Shown: in pieces, positions 11,154 through 21,678 of the stretch
Layout of the letters: each line of letters begins with the position of its first letter
How positions within the stretch are numbered: position 1 is the stretch's first letter
Assembly: GCF_963678635.1 (NCBI RefSeq)
Contig: NC_087065.1
Span: 47,122,381 to 47,186,380, forward strand
Direction of reading: 5' to 3'
Source: Symsagittifera roscoffensis
Taxonomy: Eukaryota > Xenacoelomorpha > Acoela > Convolutidae
Length of the DNA: 64,000 nucleotides
Position numbers and translations under genes: made by a program
The notes under the pieces: model-generated
Database searches by the model: none
What the model was told of the DNA's origin: nothing
Seen by the model: only the letters and a program-made list of their open reading frames with translations

Positions 11154-11432
11154 GTCGTCCTTATATCATTCCAAATTGAATCGAGGCAGGCACTTTCCTC
11201 ATTTCAATACATTACCAGACGCAAGATACGTCGTTTCGAACTTTACTTGTTGGCATGTGGGGCATAAATTTGGAAAATAAAAAAAGTTCATTTATACTGC
11301 ACATTTTTCAACAGGAGTCGGAACATTCAAGGATTTGTTCTGATAGACGCAATCTTGCTAAAGACTTTACCATAGTTTGTTTCTTTTAATTATTTTTTTC
11401 TATTATATATCTAATAAATGCAGTTTGAATGG

Positions 11433-11708
11433 TTAAATTCTCGTGTTTTGTGAGCGTGAGATTGCGTGATCTTCTTGGCATAACCACGGCTGATCAATAC
11501 AGATGAAGTTTAATTTGAAGAAGGAGAAAGATAGAGATGACACTACTCTCAAATCGGACGACGGTTCTATTTCGATAGCGAGTCGTAGCTTCAACATCGG
11601 AATTATGAATCCCTTGGTCGGGTCGAACGAGCCCGCCATCCGAAGATCGCCTCGCCCAAACCCAACTTCGATAATTGTATTTTCACAAAGATTCTCCAGA
11701 TACACAGC
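11433..11708 (-). other. Possible host exon E (unknown product), left unit
   Basis: A strong acceptor (TTCTTTTTGCAG) precedes base 11708. From there the minus strand is open for about 91 codons, beginning AVYLENLCENTIIEVGFGRG and continuing through IIPMLKLRLAIEIEP. The donor is not clear, so the 3' limit is only the stop at 11433. I do not recognise the protein. It lies downstream of the nuclear-receptor-like exon C on the same strand, but I could not show that they are spliced together. Identical at 18807-19082. Confidence 0.3.
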
Positions 11709-11745
11709 CTGCAAAAAGAATAGGAGTAATTACAACACTTAATAG

Positions 11746-12026
11746 CAGAAGCGGATTTAGGGGGGGGGGAGGAAGTGGGTTTTCGGAAGACAAAAAACCC
11801 AAAAAATTTCCAAAAAGTGCCTAAAAACACCCTTTATTCAAATTTTTTCAAATTTTCAAATGTTGGCGCAGAAAAATTGGCCGAAACAGGGCCTTTTTAG
11901 TGCTTTGGGAGGGCCTGGAAAATCAATTTGGTCGACCTAAAAAAGTGGATAAAATTTTCGAAAATATTTGAAAATTCGCATCACCCCCCCCCCCCCCCAC
12001 TCGAGAAAATCCTAGATCCGCCCCTG
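11746..12026. mobile_element. hAT-like MITE with terminal inverted repeats, left unit
   Basis: It begins CAGAAGCGGATTTAGGGG and ends CTAGATCCGCCCCTG, giving imperfect inverted ends that start CAG and finish CTG. The flanks CTTAATAG and CTTAAGAG form an 8-bp target-site duplication with one mismatch. Eight-base duplications and CA-G-type ends are typical of hAT elements. The 281-bp interior has a run of about 10 G and one of about 15 C, and no coding capacity. Confidence 0.8.
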
Positions 12027-12160
12027 CTTAAGAGCATTACTTTTCGTTTTTTTTTCTTTAGGCAAACATTCAACAATTTTAATAAATACGCAAAACATTC
12101 AGACTCAATTTTATCAACAGTAAAAGCTCAGCTTATATAAAAGCGAAACTCAAAGCTTAC

Positions 12161-12216
12161 GCAGTATATAACCCTCGGTGTATTTAGGCTATATAACCCG
12201 CAGTATATAACCCTCC
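12161..12216 (+). repeat. Short repeat of TATATAACCC, three copies
   Basis: The motif TATATAACCC occurs three times within about 55 bases (GCAGTATATAACCCTC, GCTATATAACCCGC, GCAGTATATAACCCTCC). The same array is in the right unit near 19545-19600. It resembles clustered TATA boxes, but no gene start is seen beside it. Confidence 0.5.
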
Positions 12217-12350
12217 GACTGTTCTGCTGAAACATTATCAGCCTAGCAAAATGCGGTTTCTTTCCGATAAAAGCGTTCATGCTCTTTTTTTACCAAAAAC
12301 TTTTTTGATAATAATCCCTTAAACTGAATGTTTTTTCGATCACTTCTTAC

Positions 12351-12458
12351 ATAGATCCAGTTGACGTGTTTGTTTCCGACTGAGAAATCGGTGGCCTTGC
12401 TGAAGTAGGTGGCGGGTGCCATCCCTTTCACTCGACCTTGTGTTTTATAATGTCTGCT
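12351..12458 (-). other. Possible host exon D (36 codons, phase 0-0), left unit
   Basis: Acceptor TGTGATTTCCAG and donor GTAAGAAG bracket 108 bases that are open in one frame, reading SRHYKTQGRVKGMAPATYF and ending at NKHVNWIY. The length is a multiple of three and the flanks are good, so a real exon is plausible. I do not recognise the product. Phase prevents direct joining to the available donors of exon C. The right-unit copy is at 19734-19841 with one Lys/Glu change. Confidence 0.35.
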
Positions 12459-13256
12459 CTGGAAATCACAACAACCACCTACAACCATAAAGTATTTTCA
12501 AGCTTAGCATTTTCAAGTTTTAGAAAGGATGCGAACAAAATATATTTGAGGCGCGCTACGCATCAATCTAAATCTAAATGCTTATTATTTTTCGATCCCA
12601 ACTTTTGAAAATCGTTTATAGGGTTCAATATAAACATGGACGAGTTTGGATTAACTCGTGGATATAAACATGGACGAGTTAAGATTGTCGTGCAGGATCC
12701 AGTTAACATCCTATGCCCCCTCTAACCCTAACCCCCCCCCCCCCAGATAGACCAAGTTAAAGTCTTGCACCCCAGAATTTAATTCGCATGCATGTAAAAT
12801 GTTCGATTCTGATTGGCTGAAAATTAACTTAGAACCAAATCCTCCTCCCCAAACGGCTTTGGAGGGAGGGGGGGGGGGGGAGGAAGGATGATGTTAACTT
12901 GGTCCGAGCTATGTACTAGGGTGGGTTATTTTCCCTGCACAACCAGATATCACAACACAAAGACATGTCATACATCGACTTACTAAAGTTTAGCCTGATT
13001 AGAGAAAAACGTGATTATTCTTTTTTATTTGTCATTTTTTCTTAGACTTTGTGCCACGTATACTTAGAAATTTGGCTCATAAACTTTTATCGTTCTTCAT
13101 TAATTTGGAATGGAATCACACTTTTTTCGCTTGCGTAAAAAACTAGCCAAAAATTAAAAAACAACCAATTGCGAATTTTTTTGAGGTGGTTATGTGGTTG
13201 GAGCTTTCTAAGCTTCTTGCGCAGCTACTGGCTGTTTAGCTTTGTTTCTCATGTAT

Positions 13257-13422
13257 TTAATTTTTCCACTGGCCTCTATTGGAACGTAGAAGGGAGTACC
13301 AATTGAACTGCAAGTAGTGTTCTCGTAGAATGGAATCGAACAGTTCGACGTCACCAGGTTGTGGTACTCTTGCACTGTACCTCGAGGTTGTAAATAAGCC
13401 CAGCAAGCAGAAAGACTTGTCA
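13257..13422 (-). CDS. Nuclear-receptor-like ligand-binding-domain exon C, left unit
   Basis: Acceptor CTGCCATTTCAG precedes base 13422. If joined to the GA-ending donor of exon A (21679) the frame reads QCLKLDDKSFCLLGLFTTSR, then YSARVPQPGDVELFDSIL. This matches the helix 8 to helix 9 pattern of nuclear receptors: an LDD turn, a hydrophobic helix, S-x-x-R, then an acidic helix. The frame stops at 13257, and helices 10-12 were not found, so a donor probably lies inside. No exon A lies directly upstream of this copy within the left unit, so this copy is likely a non-functional duplicate. Family assignment is inference. Confidence 0.4.
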
Positions 13423-13538
13423 CTGAAATGGCAGTTTGCTCGAGTTACTTTAATTTTAAATTTGAGCAAATTAATGACAAACCTAACCACTAGCCCACTA
13501 TTTCAACATCTGTCATCACAAAAATTCTGGTGGTCAAT

Positions 13539-13901
13539 CGGGGGTGGATTCAGGGGGGACGCCACCTTACAGGGATTCGACCCCCTCGCCAACCAAATGG
13601 TCCCTCCTTTGGTATTACTTTATGACATCCATTTTCGGCGACAAATCCTGAAATTGTTTAAAGGCGCTTTCGGCGCCAATATTTACTAATTTTGAAGGAG
13701 AGCGCGCGCCAAAAAAACCAAGTGTTTGGTCAAAACTTTCGAAAAAGTGCCTAATCGTCGTTTTTTGACATGTTTTTTTAAATAAAAATTAGCTTGCAAC
13801 GCAGAAGGTTTAGTCAAAATAGGGTCATAATACTGTTATGGGAGCCCCACCTGATTTTAAAATCCTCCCCCCTCCTCAAGAAAATCCTAGATCCGCCCCT
13901 G
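13539..13901. mobile_element. hAT-like MITE, older copy, left unit
   Basis: The left end CGGGGGTGGATTCAGGGGGG and the right end CTAGATCCGCCCCTG are recognisable versions of the CAGGGGCGGATCTAG terminal repeat. The target-site duplication has decayed (only TCAAT is shared by both flanks). The 363-bp interior includes GGCGCTTTCGGCGCCAA, a motif also seen in the MITE at 39779-40143. Confidence 0.65.
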
Positions 13902-14051
13902 TCTCAATGTTTCTTCGAAAGTACCCTTTAAGTAAATTCATTAAATTCGGGGCAGCCAAGCTACACAAACTAAAGAGGAAGCGTCATCAAAATGCGCATG
14001 TTTTGGCTGAGCATCGTACTGAGCATCTGACCTCTCGACCCATTTGGTCGC

Positions 14052-14240
14052 TTATGGATGAGGTAGGATACTCGAGCCCGGGTCACTAGAATCTAAACAT
14101 GCAGACTTTTGTCTCAACACTTTCTCCCAAATGAGGTTTTGTAGCGACGGTTTTTTCGTAAGATTTCGGAGAACTGTATTTGCCTCCCAGCCATGAGATG
14201 CTTCGAATGGCGTTATTTTGAGTGTATCATCTAAGGTCAC
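14052..14240 (-). pseudogene. Integrase C-terminal region, right copy
   Basis: Identical in translation to 6677-6865 (ITPFEASHGWEAN block). It lies about 40 bases from the duplication junction. Confidence 0.7.
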
Positions 14241-14297
14241 TAAGCGCGCGTTCTACCATAGACTCAAGATTTCCATGATATTTTTCTTTCGCATAGG

Positions 14298-14567
14298 TTA
14301 AATAAAGTTTGTCAGACTACCAATTGTACGTTCCACGCACCCGGTGGCTCGATGATCATTCACAGGAGAGTAGAGAGTTTCTATTCCCTCGGAATTACAA
14401 AAAAAGTTTACCGCCTTTGACGCAAAACTAGAACCTTGATCCATAAAATTTTTCCTAGGCACTCTGTGATGAGATTTATAGTGTTTCATAAGTTTTAGAA
14501 CTTTATCACTCCTATTTTTTCCGCAAATCATTGCCAATGGCGACCAAGAAAAACGGTCGACTGCCAC
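14298..14567 (-). pseudogene. Integrase catalytic core, right copy
   Basis: Identical in translation to 6923-7192. It holds the D, D and E of the rve integrase core in VDRFSW, MDQGSSF and ATGCVERTIG. Confidence 0.85.
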
Positions 14568-14651
14568 AAGAACATTTTTTTCATACTCGTTTAAACACTT
14601 AATCGGGCCCCAGAAGTCTAATTGAAGGCATTCGTTTGGCTCCCTAGGTTA

Positions 14652-15239
14652 CTAAATCTTCCCAATGTCTTCTTTGGTGCACATTAGTTTAAGGATTTTA
14701 CCTGCTTCAGGGCATTCCTTGCACTCATCGGCGGCAGCCACCAAACTCCGATGGATGCAAGGTAACCACACGTCGGTCGCCGCATCAAACATATTCGCCC
14801 GGCCATGTTGGAAACAGTGAATGCGGTTGACCACTGCTTTCCGTAGAGGGATCGGGATGACAAGGCGTTCGTCAACCCAGAAACAATTCTCGCGAACATG
14901 AAAATTGTCGGTAACTTGTCTTAAATACGCACCCATTGCGCGGATCTTTCTCTCGACTTCTTGGTCCTTGGCCTCTACTAATTCTTCGACTACTCGCATT
15001 TGAGGGTCTCCCTTGTAATTGGCTTCCACTAACTTCAAGTTAAACAGTTCAGGCATAGCGTCACTCTTCCTGAGACGATTTTCCAATCGCGTGGTATCAC
15101 TGACATAACAACGTTTGCCGGGTACGCCGACGGAAACAACTCCCTTCCCCGACGCCGATGGAATAGAAATAACCGTGTTGCAATTAACATCTCTGACCCC
15201 TATCGTCACCGCCTCTAATCTCGCATCCACCACTTCCAC
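14652..15239 (-). pseudogene. Integrase zinc-binding domain and linker, right copy
   Basis: 195 codons with H-x3-H (HCFQH) and C-x2-C (CKEC). It differs from the left copy by Asn in place of Ser in VTDNFHVREN. Confidence 0.85.
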
Positions 15240-15527
15240 CTCACTGCTGCTGCCGCTGGTATTTTCTGAGTATCGTAACAGAAGTTAAATTGTTTTTTGT
15301 TTTTAATTATGCTCGTCATTTGGAAATTTTTGTTTGGAAATTGAAGAATAGAATTAAAATTAGACTCACGCAAATGACTATTTTCGCTCTTTTGCGGTCG
15401 CTGCTATCAATTATGCACACAGCTACATTCTGATTGGTTGTTGAACGATCACATTATTTTCCACCCTCATCTGGTGGAAGTTTGCGGTGGACTTACTGTT
15501 TGCCTCTCCAGTGACTTTCTGCACTTG

Positions 15528-15710
15528 TTAACCGAGAGAATTGTTAATCGTTCTCAATTTTCCTACCGTGAACGTATTATCATGAAGGCTCACCCGCGAT
15601 GCCTCCTCCACCGGATGCCGTGATAAATAATTGGCCAGTCCGATTTTGGCCCTGGGCATGTGTTCAATTTTAAAATCAAATGGAATATTTCTATCAATCC
15701 AACGCAATCT
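15528..15710 (-). pseudogene. RNase H C-terminal remnant, right copy
   Basis: Same deletion junction as the left copy: RT sequence runs into RLRWIDRNIPFDFKIEHMPG, followed by the ANYLSRHP block and a stop. One silent-looking change (CCCTGGG for CCCCGGG) separates the copies. Confidence 0.75.
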
Positions 15711-16295
15711 TTTCTTGTAAATTTACATTTTTCCAACTTAAGTGCCATATTTTCTTTGTCAACTTTCCTCGAAATTCTCCACTAAGTCAATGTGTTCAGT
15801 TTTGGAAACTTTTGACATAACTAGAATGTCGTCGATAAAATCGCTTCCATGACCTGTTGAAATTCCGCCGGCATAGTTGTTAAACCTTAAAATCCCATTT
15901 TAAACCGGAAAGTTCCTGTAAAGCGACCTCCTCCTAATGAAAAATTGCAGTGTAGGCTAGTACTTTTATTCAAAGGTAATTGTTCGTATGTGGTCATCAG
16001 ATCCATTGTCGTAAGAAAACATCCCACAATATCGTCACACAATATCCATCAGCTCATCGATATTCGGCAATTGATATTTATTTTTATGAACTTGCTTATT
16101 CAATTCTCTTGACTCTAAGACAAGTTTTACCGACCCATCCTTTTTAATGGTAATGACGATTGGGGAGACGAAGTATTTATCTGAACATTCTTCTAACTTT
16201 TGAATGTTCCCTTGTGCCAGTAGTTTATCACTCTTCTTATCTACTTTCTCTTGCAGTGTATTGGGCACTCTTCTGCCCTTTTGTTGAATCGACAT
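15710..16295 (-). pseudogene. Reverse transcriptase domain, right copy
   Basis: Same as 8335-8920: RT fingers in the first 86 codons, then stop-interrupted palm with FIDDILVMSK in another frame. Confidence 0.85.
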
Positions 16296-16631
16296 TAGGT
16301 TCTTGAAGAACTCTGCTTGAACTTTATGCTACGGATGCGCCCTTACCCTGTGAAAAAGGTAATAGAATTGCTTACTGAAATGATTTTGCCAATCGGCGAG
16401 ATCTTCTCCTCGCTCAGCGGCATCAACTTGCGTCTAAATATTGTGCACACCTTACTTCGCTGGCGTTTGGCCCAACATCAATTTCAGCTCCGGCATCAAA
16501 TCCCGGCCAATTATGGATGGTCGGCAGCCTCCGATCACATTGCTGGCCGCTCGCGTGATCCATCCGTTGGATTGGAGTGTAAGGACCATCTTCCCCATAA
16601 ATTTCAGCGGATTACTCCCATAATCACGGAA

Positions 16632-17204
16632 CTAGTCATACTTTGGATCTAACTGATGCAGCTGCACAGTACGTGCCCCTAAGGTACGTTTTAATTCTCC
16701 TAAAGTAAAAATAGAAACTGGTGATCCGCTATCGATCCACGCTTGGGTCGAATAATCGTTGATTTTTAGCGCCAGTTTCGCCCCCGAGACTTTCAATTCC
16801 TCCTCCTGTTTTCGCCTAACTGACATGATAACGTAATCGGCTGAGCTGTCTGAATCCCACCCATGTGCTACCGCATTTGAGTCGGTTACCCATCCGACGG
16901 AACTTTCATAGTTCGCCTCCGGATCGTTTTGAGTGAGCTCTCCCTTGGTGCCATCTTTGTGAATCAACCCCACGCGTCCCATTCCTACTACTCTGCGACC
17001 CCGGCACGTCCGTTCATAGTGTCCCGTTTTTCTACAAAAAATTACACAGGGCATTCCGTGCTGGACACTCAGCAAAATTTTACGGTGTAAAACAGCTCGG
17101 ATCACAGTTAAAACACTTCCTGTCCGCTCCGCCGCCGCCACGATTAGTTGCTCTGCCAAACCCTCGGACGCCCTGTTGAAATGGTCGGCGATAGCCACCG
17201 CCAA
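16632..17204 (-). pseudogene. Zinc knuckle and aspartic protease, right copy
   Basis: 190 codons with the CVIFCRKTGHYERTC knuckle and WIDSGSPVSIF protease site. It differs from the left copy by Val for Ile in ELKVSGAKL. Confidence 0.8.
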
Positions 17205-17329
17205 AGCATTTATTGGCTCCGTCGTAATCTACAGCGCCCCCGTCGGCGCCGCCACTAGTCCAACGCCGGAAACTTTATACGTCTTGGCGTATTTATCTCC
17301 CAGCTCCTATGTCAACAATTCAGTAGACC

Positions 17330-17850
17330 TCATGCGGCGTCTTGGTTGAGCGACAGAGTTCCGTTTGTGCCTCCTTATCGGAAATATTTAATATAAATAC
17401 GTCGCGTAAAATCCGTTGCTCCAGAGTTTCCAGATCGCATCTGGCTGCTAATCCACTCAAAACCGAGTGAAACATTTCCAGTGTCTCCCCCTTCCGTTGC
17501 TTTCGGGATAATAATTGAAATGTCTGGAACGCTTCGTTTTTTTCCTAAACACGCTTTCGAGTTCGTCTAATACTCGCCGGTACCGGGTAGCCACCAAATC
17601 CAGATGGGATTTTCGGTTGTGGAGTTCATCCTGGCCGCGCTCCCCCAGGCAAAGGTAGAGATTAGATGTTAGTGTTTGCTCCACCTCCAGGCGATTTTTT
17701 TCGCTCACTTCTGCTGGCAGATCTGCAATCTGCGCCTCAGTTAATTCCCGAGCGAAAAAAATGCCGTCGTATTAATCGAAAGCTTCGCCATTACCCCCAG
17801 GTAAAACGAGTAATCTAAAAGTCCCATGGCATTGGTGCTTCCGTGCATTT
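17330..17850 (-). pseudogene. Gag-like protein, right copy
   Basis: The open part is 17457-17708. A one-base shorter A run near 17755 puts the N-terminal residues in another frame, and Lys replaces Glu in FRKKTKRSRH. The continuation RKQRKGETLEMF is in the next frame, as in the left copy. Confidence 0.6.
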
Positions 17851-18806
17851 TCTAGGCCAAAATGCCGTAATTCCCAGTGATTTCCCGTCTCCGCGCCGTA
17901 TACTGCTTGCTGCGCCATGAGAAAAACGCGAATCGATAAAATAAATTACTTAACAATAAGTCTCAAACTTATACGGCAAGCTATCAGTACTTCAACTGTT
18001 TTAGATAAAGAGCAAACAAAACTTCAGCTGACAGGTACTTAATCAATTGGCACCAAAATCTTGGACAGCATCAGTGGCGCCAGAAATCAAACTCAATAAA
18101 CAATATAAATAATCTAACTGAACTCAATAAATCATCCTATGAAATGTATATATATGACAAACCCTTAGTCCGATGAATATCTGAATTTTGTTCTGTTTAC
18201 AGACTCCGACATTTGGGACTTGTGTATTTGGCTAGTGTTGATTCAAATGTATGTAATTAGAGATTGCGGATTCCGCGTTAGTGCCATTTTTTATTTATTT
18301 GTCAGTGAATTCCGCTACGAACTGTAATGAGGCAAAAGAAAAACGACTTTTTCGTGGGTTTCGCGCTTTTCTTCGTTGTCTTGAATTCCAAATTTTAGTT
18401 CTGACATTCGAAAAATTGACCAAAGTTTTTTGCCCGGGTTGATTTTTCCAGACATTACAAAAGTTGGCGGAGTTTTTTGATACCATTCGGTAGATAATGA
18501 TAAGCCAAAGCTCAAAATTTTATTCAAGTCGTCCTTATATCATTCCAAATTGAATCGAGGCAGGCACTTTCCTCATTTCAATACATTACCAGACGCAAGA
18601 TACGTCGTTTCGAACTTTACTTGTTGGCATGTGGGGCATAAATTTGGAAAATAAAAAAAGTTCATTTATACTGCACATTTTTCAACAGGAGTCGGAACAT
18701 TCAAGGATTTGTTCTGATAGACGCAATCTTGCTAAAGACTTTACCATAGTTTGTTTCTTTTAATTATTTTTTTCTATTATATATCTAATAAATGCAGTTT
18801 GAATGG

Positions 18807-19082
18807 TTAAATTCTCGTGTTTTGTGAGCGTGAGATTGCGTGATCTTCTTGGCATAACCACGGCTGATCAATACAGATGAAGTTTAATTTGAAGAAGGAG
18901 AAAGATAGAGATGACACTACTCTCAAATCGGACGACGGTTCTATTTCGATAGCGAGTCGTAGCTTCAACATCGGAATTATGAATCCCTTGGTCGGGTCGA
19001 ACGAGCCCGCCATCCGAAGATCGCCTCGCCCAAACCCAACTTCGATAATTGTATTTTCACAAAGATTCTCCAGATACACAGC
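18807..19082 (-). other. Possible host exon E, right unit
   Basis: Copy of 11433-11708 with the same TTCTTTTTGCAG acceptor and the same open frame. No recognised family. Confidence 0.3.
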
Positions 19083-19119
19083 CTGCAAAAAGAATAGGAG
19101 TAATTACAACACTTAATAG

Positions 19120-19409
19120 CAGAAGCGGATTTAGGGGGGGGGGGGGGGAGGAAGTGGGTTTTCGGAAGACAAAAAACCCAAAAAATTTCCAAAAAGTGCC
19201 TAAAAACACCCTTTATTCAAATTTTTTCAAATTTTCAAATGTTGGCGCAGAAAAATTGGCCGAAACAGGGCCTTTTTAGTGCTTTGGGAGGGCCTGGAAA
19301 ATCAATTTGGTCGACCTAAAAAAGTGGATAAAATTTTTGAAAATATTTGAAAATTCGCATCACCCCCCCCCCCCCCCCCCCACTCGAGAAAATCCTAGAT
19401 CCGCCCCTG
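19120..19409. mobile_element. hAT-like MITE, right unit
   Basis: Copy of 11746-12026 with the same ends and the same CTTAATAG/CTTAAGAG flanks. It is 9 bases longer, because the G run is about 15 (against 10) and the C run about 19 (against 15). Confidence 0.8.
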
Positions 19410-19733
19410 CTTAAGAGCATTACTTTTCGTTTTTTTTTCTTTAGGCAAACATTCAACAATTTTAATAAATACGCAAAACATTCAGACTCAATTTTATCAA
19501 CAGTAAAAGCTCAGCTTATATAAAAGCGAAACTCAAAGCTTACGCAGTATATAACCCTCGGTGTATTTAGGCTATATAACCCGCAGTATATAACCCTCCG
19601 ACTGTTCTGCTGAAACATTATCAGCCTAGCAAAATGCGGTTTCTTTCCGATAAAAGCGTTCATGCTCTTTTTTTACCAAAAACTTTTTTGATAATAATCC
19701 CTTAAACTGAATGTTTTTTCGATCACTTCTTAC

Positions 19734-19841
19734 ATAGATCCAGTTGACGTGTTTGTTTCCGACTGAGAAATCGGTGGCCTTGCTGAAGTAGGTGGCGGGT
19801 GCCATCCCTTTCACTCGACCTTGTGTTTCATAATGTCTGCT
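19734..19841 (-). other. Possible host exon D, right unit
   Basis: Copy of 12351-12458 with the same splice-like borders. Glu replaces Lys in SRHYETQGRVKG, so the only change noted is a replacement. Confidence 0.35.
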
Positions 19842-20637
19842 CTGGAAATCACAGCAACCACCTACAACCATAAAGTATTTTCAAGCTTAGCATTTTCAAG
19901 TTTTAGAAAGGATGCGAACAAAATATATTTGAGGCGCGCTACGCATCAATCTAAATCTAAATGCTTATTATTTTTCGATCCCAACTTTTGAAAATCGTTT
20001 ATAGGGTTCAATATAAACATGGACGAGTTTGGATTAACTCGTGGATATAAACATGGACGAGTTAAGATTGTCGTGCAGGATCCAGTTAACATCCTATGCC
20101 CCCTCTAACCCTAACCCCCCCCCCCCAGATAGACCAAGTTAAAGTCTTGCACCCCAGAATTTAATTCGCATGCATGTAAAATGTTCGATTCTGATTGGCT
20201 GAAAATTAACTTAGAACCAAATCCTCCTCCCCAAACGGCTTTGGAGGGAGGGGGGGGGGGGAGGAAGGATGATGTTAACTTGGTCCGAGCTATGTACTAG
20301 GGTGGGTTATTTTCCCTGCACAACCAGATATCACAACACAAAGACATGTCATACATCGACTTACTAAAGTTTAGCCTGATTAGAGAAAAACGTGATTATT
20401 CTTTTTTATTTGTCATTTTTTCTTAGACTTTGTGCCACGTATACTTAGAAATTTGGCTCATAAACTTTTATCGTTCTTCATTAATTTGGAATGGAATCAC
20501 ACTTTTTTCGCTTGCGTAAAAAACTAGCCAAAAATTAAAAAACAACCAATTGCGAATTTTTTTGAGGTGGTTATGTGGTTGGAGCTTTCTAAGCTTCTTG
20601 CGCAGCTACTGGCTGTTTAGCTTTGTTTCTCATGTAT

Positions 20638-20803
20638 TTAATTTTTCCACTGGCCTCTATTGGAACGTAGAAGGGAGTACCAATTGAACTGCAAGTAGTG
20701 TTCTCGTAGAATGGAATCGAACAGTTCGACGTCACCAGGTTGTGGTACTCTTGCACTGTACCTCGAGGTTGTAAATAAGCCCAGCAAGCAGAAAGACTTG
20801 TCA
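20638..20803 (-). CDS. Nuclear-receptor-like ligand-binding-domain exon C, right unit
   Basis: Same exon as 13257-13422, here in its probable native place. Exon A lies upstream on the minus strand at 21679-21796, about 0.88 kb away. Joining GA from exon A to T from this exon gives LKLDDKSFCLLGLF, in phase. In the receptor family this region follows helix 7 and packs the core of the hormone pocket. The 3' end is uncertain because the frame ends at a stop after NRGQWKN. No DNA-binding domain was found in the window. Confidence 0.45.
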
Positions 20804-20919
20804 CTGAAATGGCAGTTTGCTCGAGTTACTTTAATTTTAAATTTGAGCAAATTAATGACAAACCTAACCACTAGCCCACTATTTCAACATCTGCCATCAC
20901 AAAAATTCTGGTGGTCAAT

Positions 20920-21282
20920 CGGGGGTGGATTCAGGGGGGACGCCACCTTACAGGGATTCGACCCCCTCGCCAACCAAATGGTCCCTCCTTTGGTATTACT
21001 TTATGACATCCATTTTCGGCGACAAATCCTGAAATTGTTTAAAGGCGCTTTCGGCGCCAATATTTACTAATTTTGAAGGAGAGCGCGCGCCAAAAAAACC
21101 AAGTGTTTGGTCAAAACTTTCGAAAAAGTGCCTAATCGTCGTTTTTTGACATGTTTTTTTAAATAAAAATTAGCTTGCAACGCAGAAGGTTTAGTCAAAA
21201 TAGGGTCATAATACTGTTATGGGAGCCCCACCTGATTTTAAAATCCTCCCCCCTCCTCAAGAAAATCCTAGATCCGCCCCTG
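20920..21282. mobile_element. hAT-like MITE, older copy, right unit
   Basis: Copy of 13539-13901 in the second unit, with the same decayed ends. Confidence 0.65.
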
Positions 21283-21678
21283 TCTCAATGTTTCTTCGAA
21301 AGTACCCTTTAAGTAAATTCATTAAATTCGGGGCAGCCAAGCTACACAAACTAAAGAGGAAGCGTCATCAAAATGCGCATGTTTTGGCTGAAACATTTGA
21401 ATTTATTGTAAAATTTTTCAGTAAAAACTGCCTGCTGCAAGCAAAATTTCGGCTAAATTGAAATTCGAAATTTAAGAAACACGATAAAGTTGTAACATCT
21501 CATTTCTTTGATAGACAAAATCTTTTTTGATAGACAAAATTTCTACACATATCCCGAAGGCTCGAGAATACATGCTTTTTGATATAAACTAACAAAACAA
21601 CAAACAAGATTCAGTCAACCGGTTTCTTGTGATTTATATTTCTTTTTTCTCCGAAACTGATCTGTCACTGTAACTCAC

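Larger units (their letters stand above)
6639..14011. repeat. 7.38-kb direct tandem duplication, copy 1
   Basis: Sequence from about 6639 to 14011 recurs from about 14012 to 21390 with only scattered single-base differences. The offset is 7375 at the left, 7374 after about 10.38 kb, 7383 after 12.0 kb and 7381 after 12.7-12.9 kb. These shifts fall at homopolymer runs: an A run in gag, and the G and C runs of the MITE. At the junction near 14010 the end of the unit (GGCTGA) joins CATCGTACTGAGC from inside the integrase tail. The left flank continues the retrotransposon, so the left copy holds the native left boundary. Confidence 0.93.
14012..17942 (-). mobile_element. Degenerate Ty3/Gypsy retrotransposon, right copy (3' truncated)
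   Basis: Copy of the 5.9-10.7 kb element in the second duplication unit. It keeps gag to the integrase tail and is cut at the duplication junction near 14012, so it lacks the native end of pol found at 5944-6640. It shares the RT/RNase H deletion and nearly all stops with the left copy. Confidence 0.88.
14012..21390. repeat. 7.38-kb direct tandem duplication, copy 2
   Basis: Second copy of the unit, in the same orientation and directly abutting copy 1. Its left edge cuts the integrase tail and its right edge (GGCTGAAACATTTG) continues into unique sequence, so it keeps the native right boundary. The near identity of non-coding sequence and pseudogenes indicates a recent event. An assembly duplication (unmerged haplotypes) is a real alternative. 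Confidence 0.93.

Noticed and set aside
12717-12742. CTAACCCTAACCC followed by a C run, like telomere repeats.
   Set aside because: Only two units before a homopolymer, insufficient for an interstitial telomere call.
18877-19279. Plus-strand frames overlapping exon E and the MITE.
   Set aside because: They are shadows of the minus-strand frame and run through the variable G run.
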